From: Lumnitzera littorea
Taxonomy: Eukaryota; Streptophyta; Magnoliopsida; Myrtales; Combretaceae
NCBI GenBank assembly: GCA_024138015.1
Contig: JAMXBB010000003.1
Location: 71,086,468-71,150,467, forward strand
Direction: 5' to 3'
Length of the DNA: 64,000 nt
Shown here: one piece after another, positions 63,650 to 64,000 of the stretch
Layout of the letters: each line of letters starts with the position of its first letter
How positions within the stretch are numbered: position 1 is the first letter of the stretch
Position numbers and translations under genes: made by a program
Notes under the pieces: generated by a model
What the model was told of the DNA's origin: nothing
Database searches by the model: none
What the model saw: only the letters and a program-made list of their open reading frames with translations

Positions 63650-64000
63650 CAATTCAGATACTTCCTTTTTGCACTTTTTTTAGAGTACTCTACACAAGCT
63701 CGACGCATGTTCCACTTTACATGGTCATTGCTCTCAAGTGGTTACTCTAATGCATAAGTTAACTTGTTTTCATGAGAATAAACTATCATGTTACATGAAA
63801 AGAAAGAGAAAAATGAGAAGTAGAATCCCCTTAGCTAAGGGTTTAACTCCCTATTTGTAGTAGATGGTGATCCCATTATACTTAGATTGAGTTATTAGAC
63901 CTAAGCTTGAGTCTTGGGTCCATTGGAATAAGCCTAAGGCATATTTATTGAAAAAGCCCTATCAACAATAAGTTTGGCAAAGAGAGTACCTAGCGAAGTT
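63650..64000 (+). repeat. Dispersed repeat X, copy 1 (runs off the window)
   Basis: TTTTTGCACTTTTTTTAGAG at 63665 matches 5827-5880, and 63700-63990 matches 9060-9440. The unbroken order here suggests that this copy is the most complete of the three. Probably an LTR or part of one; it continues beyond the window. Confidence 0.5.

Overview
This window looks like nuclear heterochromatin of a flowering plant, most likely a eudicot. It is very AT-rich and I found no intact host gene. Almost everything recognisable is an LTR retrotransposon of a plant lineage, on both strands, nested and decayed. Reading frames are broken by many stops, mainly TAG at conserved Gln or Trp codons, and by frameshifts. 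Family calls come from protein motifs read by eye, from primer binding sites (PBS), polypurine tracts (PPT), TG..CA ends and target-site duplications (TSD). No database was searched.

Layout. 1-5822: the 3' part of a Tat/Ogre-type Ty3 element, with an 81-bp tandem array (about 27 copies) in the 3' UTR, a PPT and a 2.06-kb 3' LTR. 5823-7008: 5' LTR tail, tRNA-Met-type PBS, leader and gag start of a Ty3 element called H here. 7009-12690: Athila-type element A on the minus strand, with gag and an env-like ORF but no pol. 12691-19420: degenerate Tat element T with gag, PR, RT, two RNase H regions, IN and an antisense ORF. 19421-24935: Ty3 element G, nested in the antisense ORF of T. 24936-27780: unclassified, with a cluster of TTTAGGG motifs. 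27780-28705: RT fused to IN by an internal deletion, probably pol of H. 28705-30230: Athila-like LTR C. 30452-30846: a possible MITE. 30853-37719: Athila-type element B on the minus strand, gag only, with perfect GTGAC duplications and a foreign solo LTR inside. 38394-48785: a gag-pro element with its own LTR pair and no RT or IN, whose long 3' region holds 18-, 56- and 122-bp tandem repeats and a PPR-like gene fragment. 48786-56322: SIRE/Maximus-type copia, 5' truncated, with a post-pol ORF and a solo LTR (perfect ACCTT duplication) in its 3' end. 56337-57643: another Athila-like LTR. 57816-60540: the IN gene of H resumes and is split by a 2.08-kb solo LTR of the same Tat/Ogre family as at 3763. 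60541-about 61640: copia-type LTR on the minus strand. 61640-63640: low-copy-looking DNA with one possible small secreted-protein ORF. 63650-64000: a dispersed repeat.

How it fits together. H appears to be an old backbone into which most other elements inserted: A in its gag, then T in A and G in T; C and a roughly 29-kb block in its IN; and a Tat/Ogre solo LTR in the rest of IN. Three elements (A, B and the 38-48 kb element) lack polymerase genes and would have depended on proteins supplied by relatives.

The most unusual signals are: a tRNA-like unit with A box, B box and T-run inside two copies of the same LTR family; a pol-less Athila family whose two copies share the same deletion junction and splice donor; the 18-bp array that reads as a hexapeptide repeat; and the captured PPR fragment. 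None is proven to be functional.
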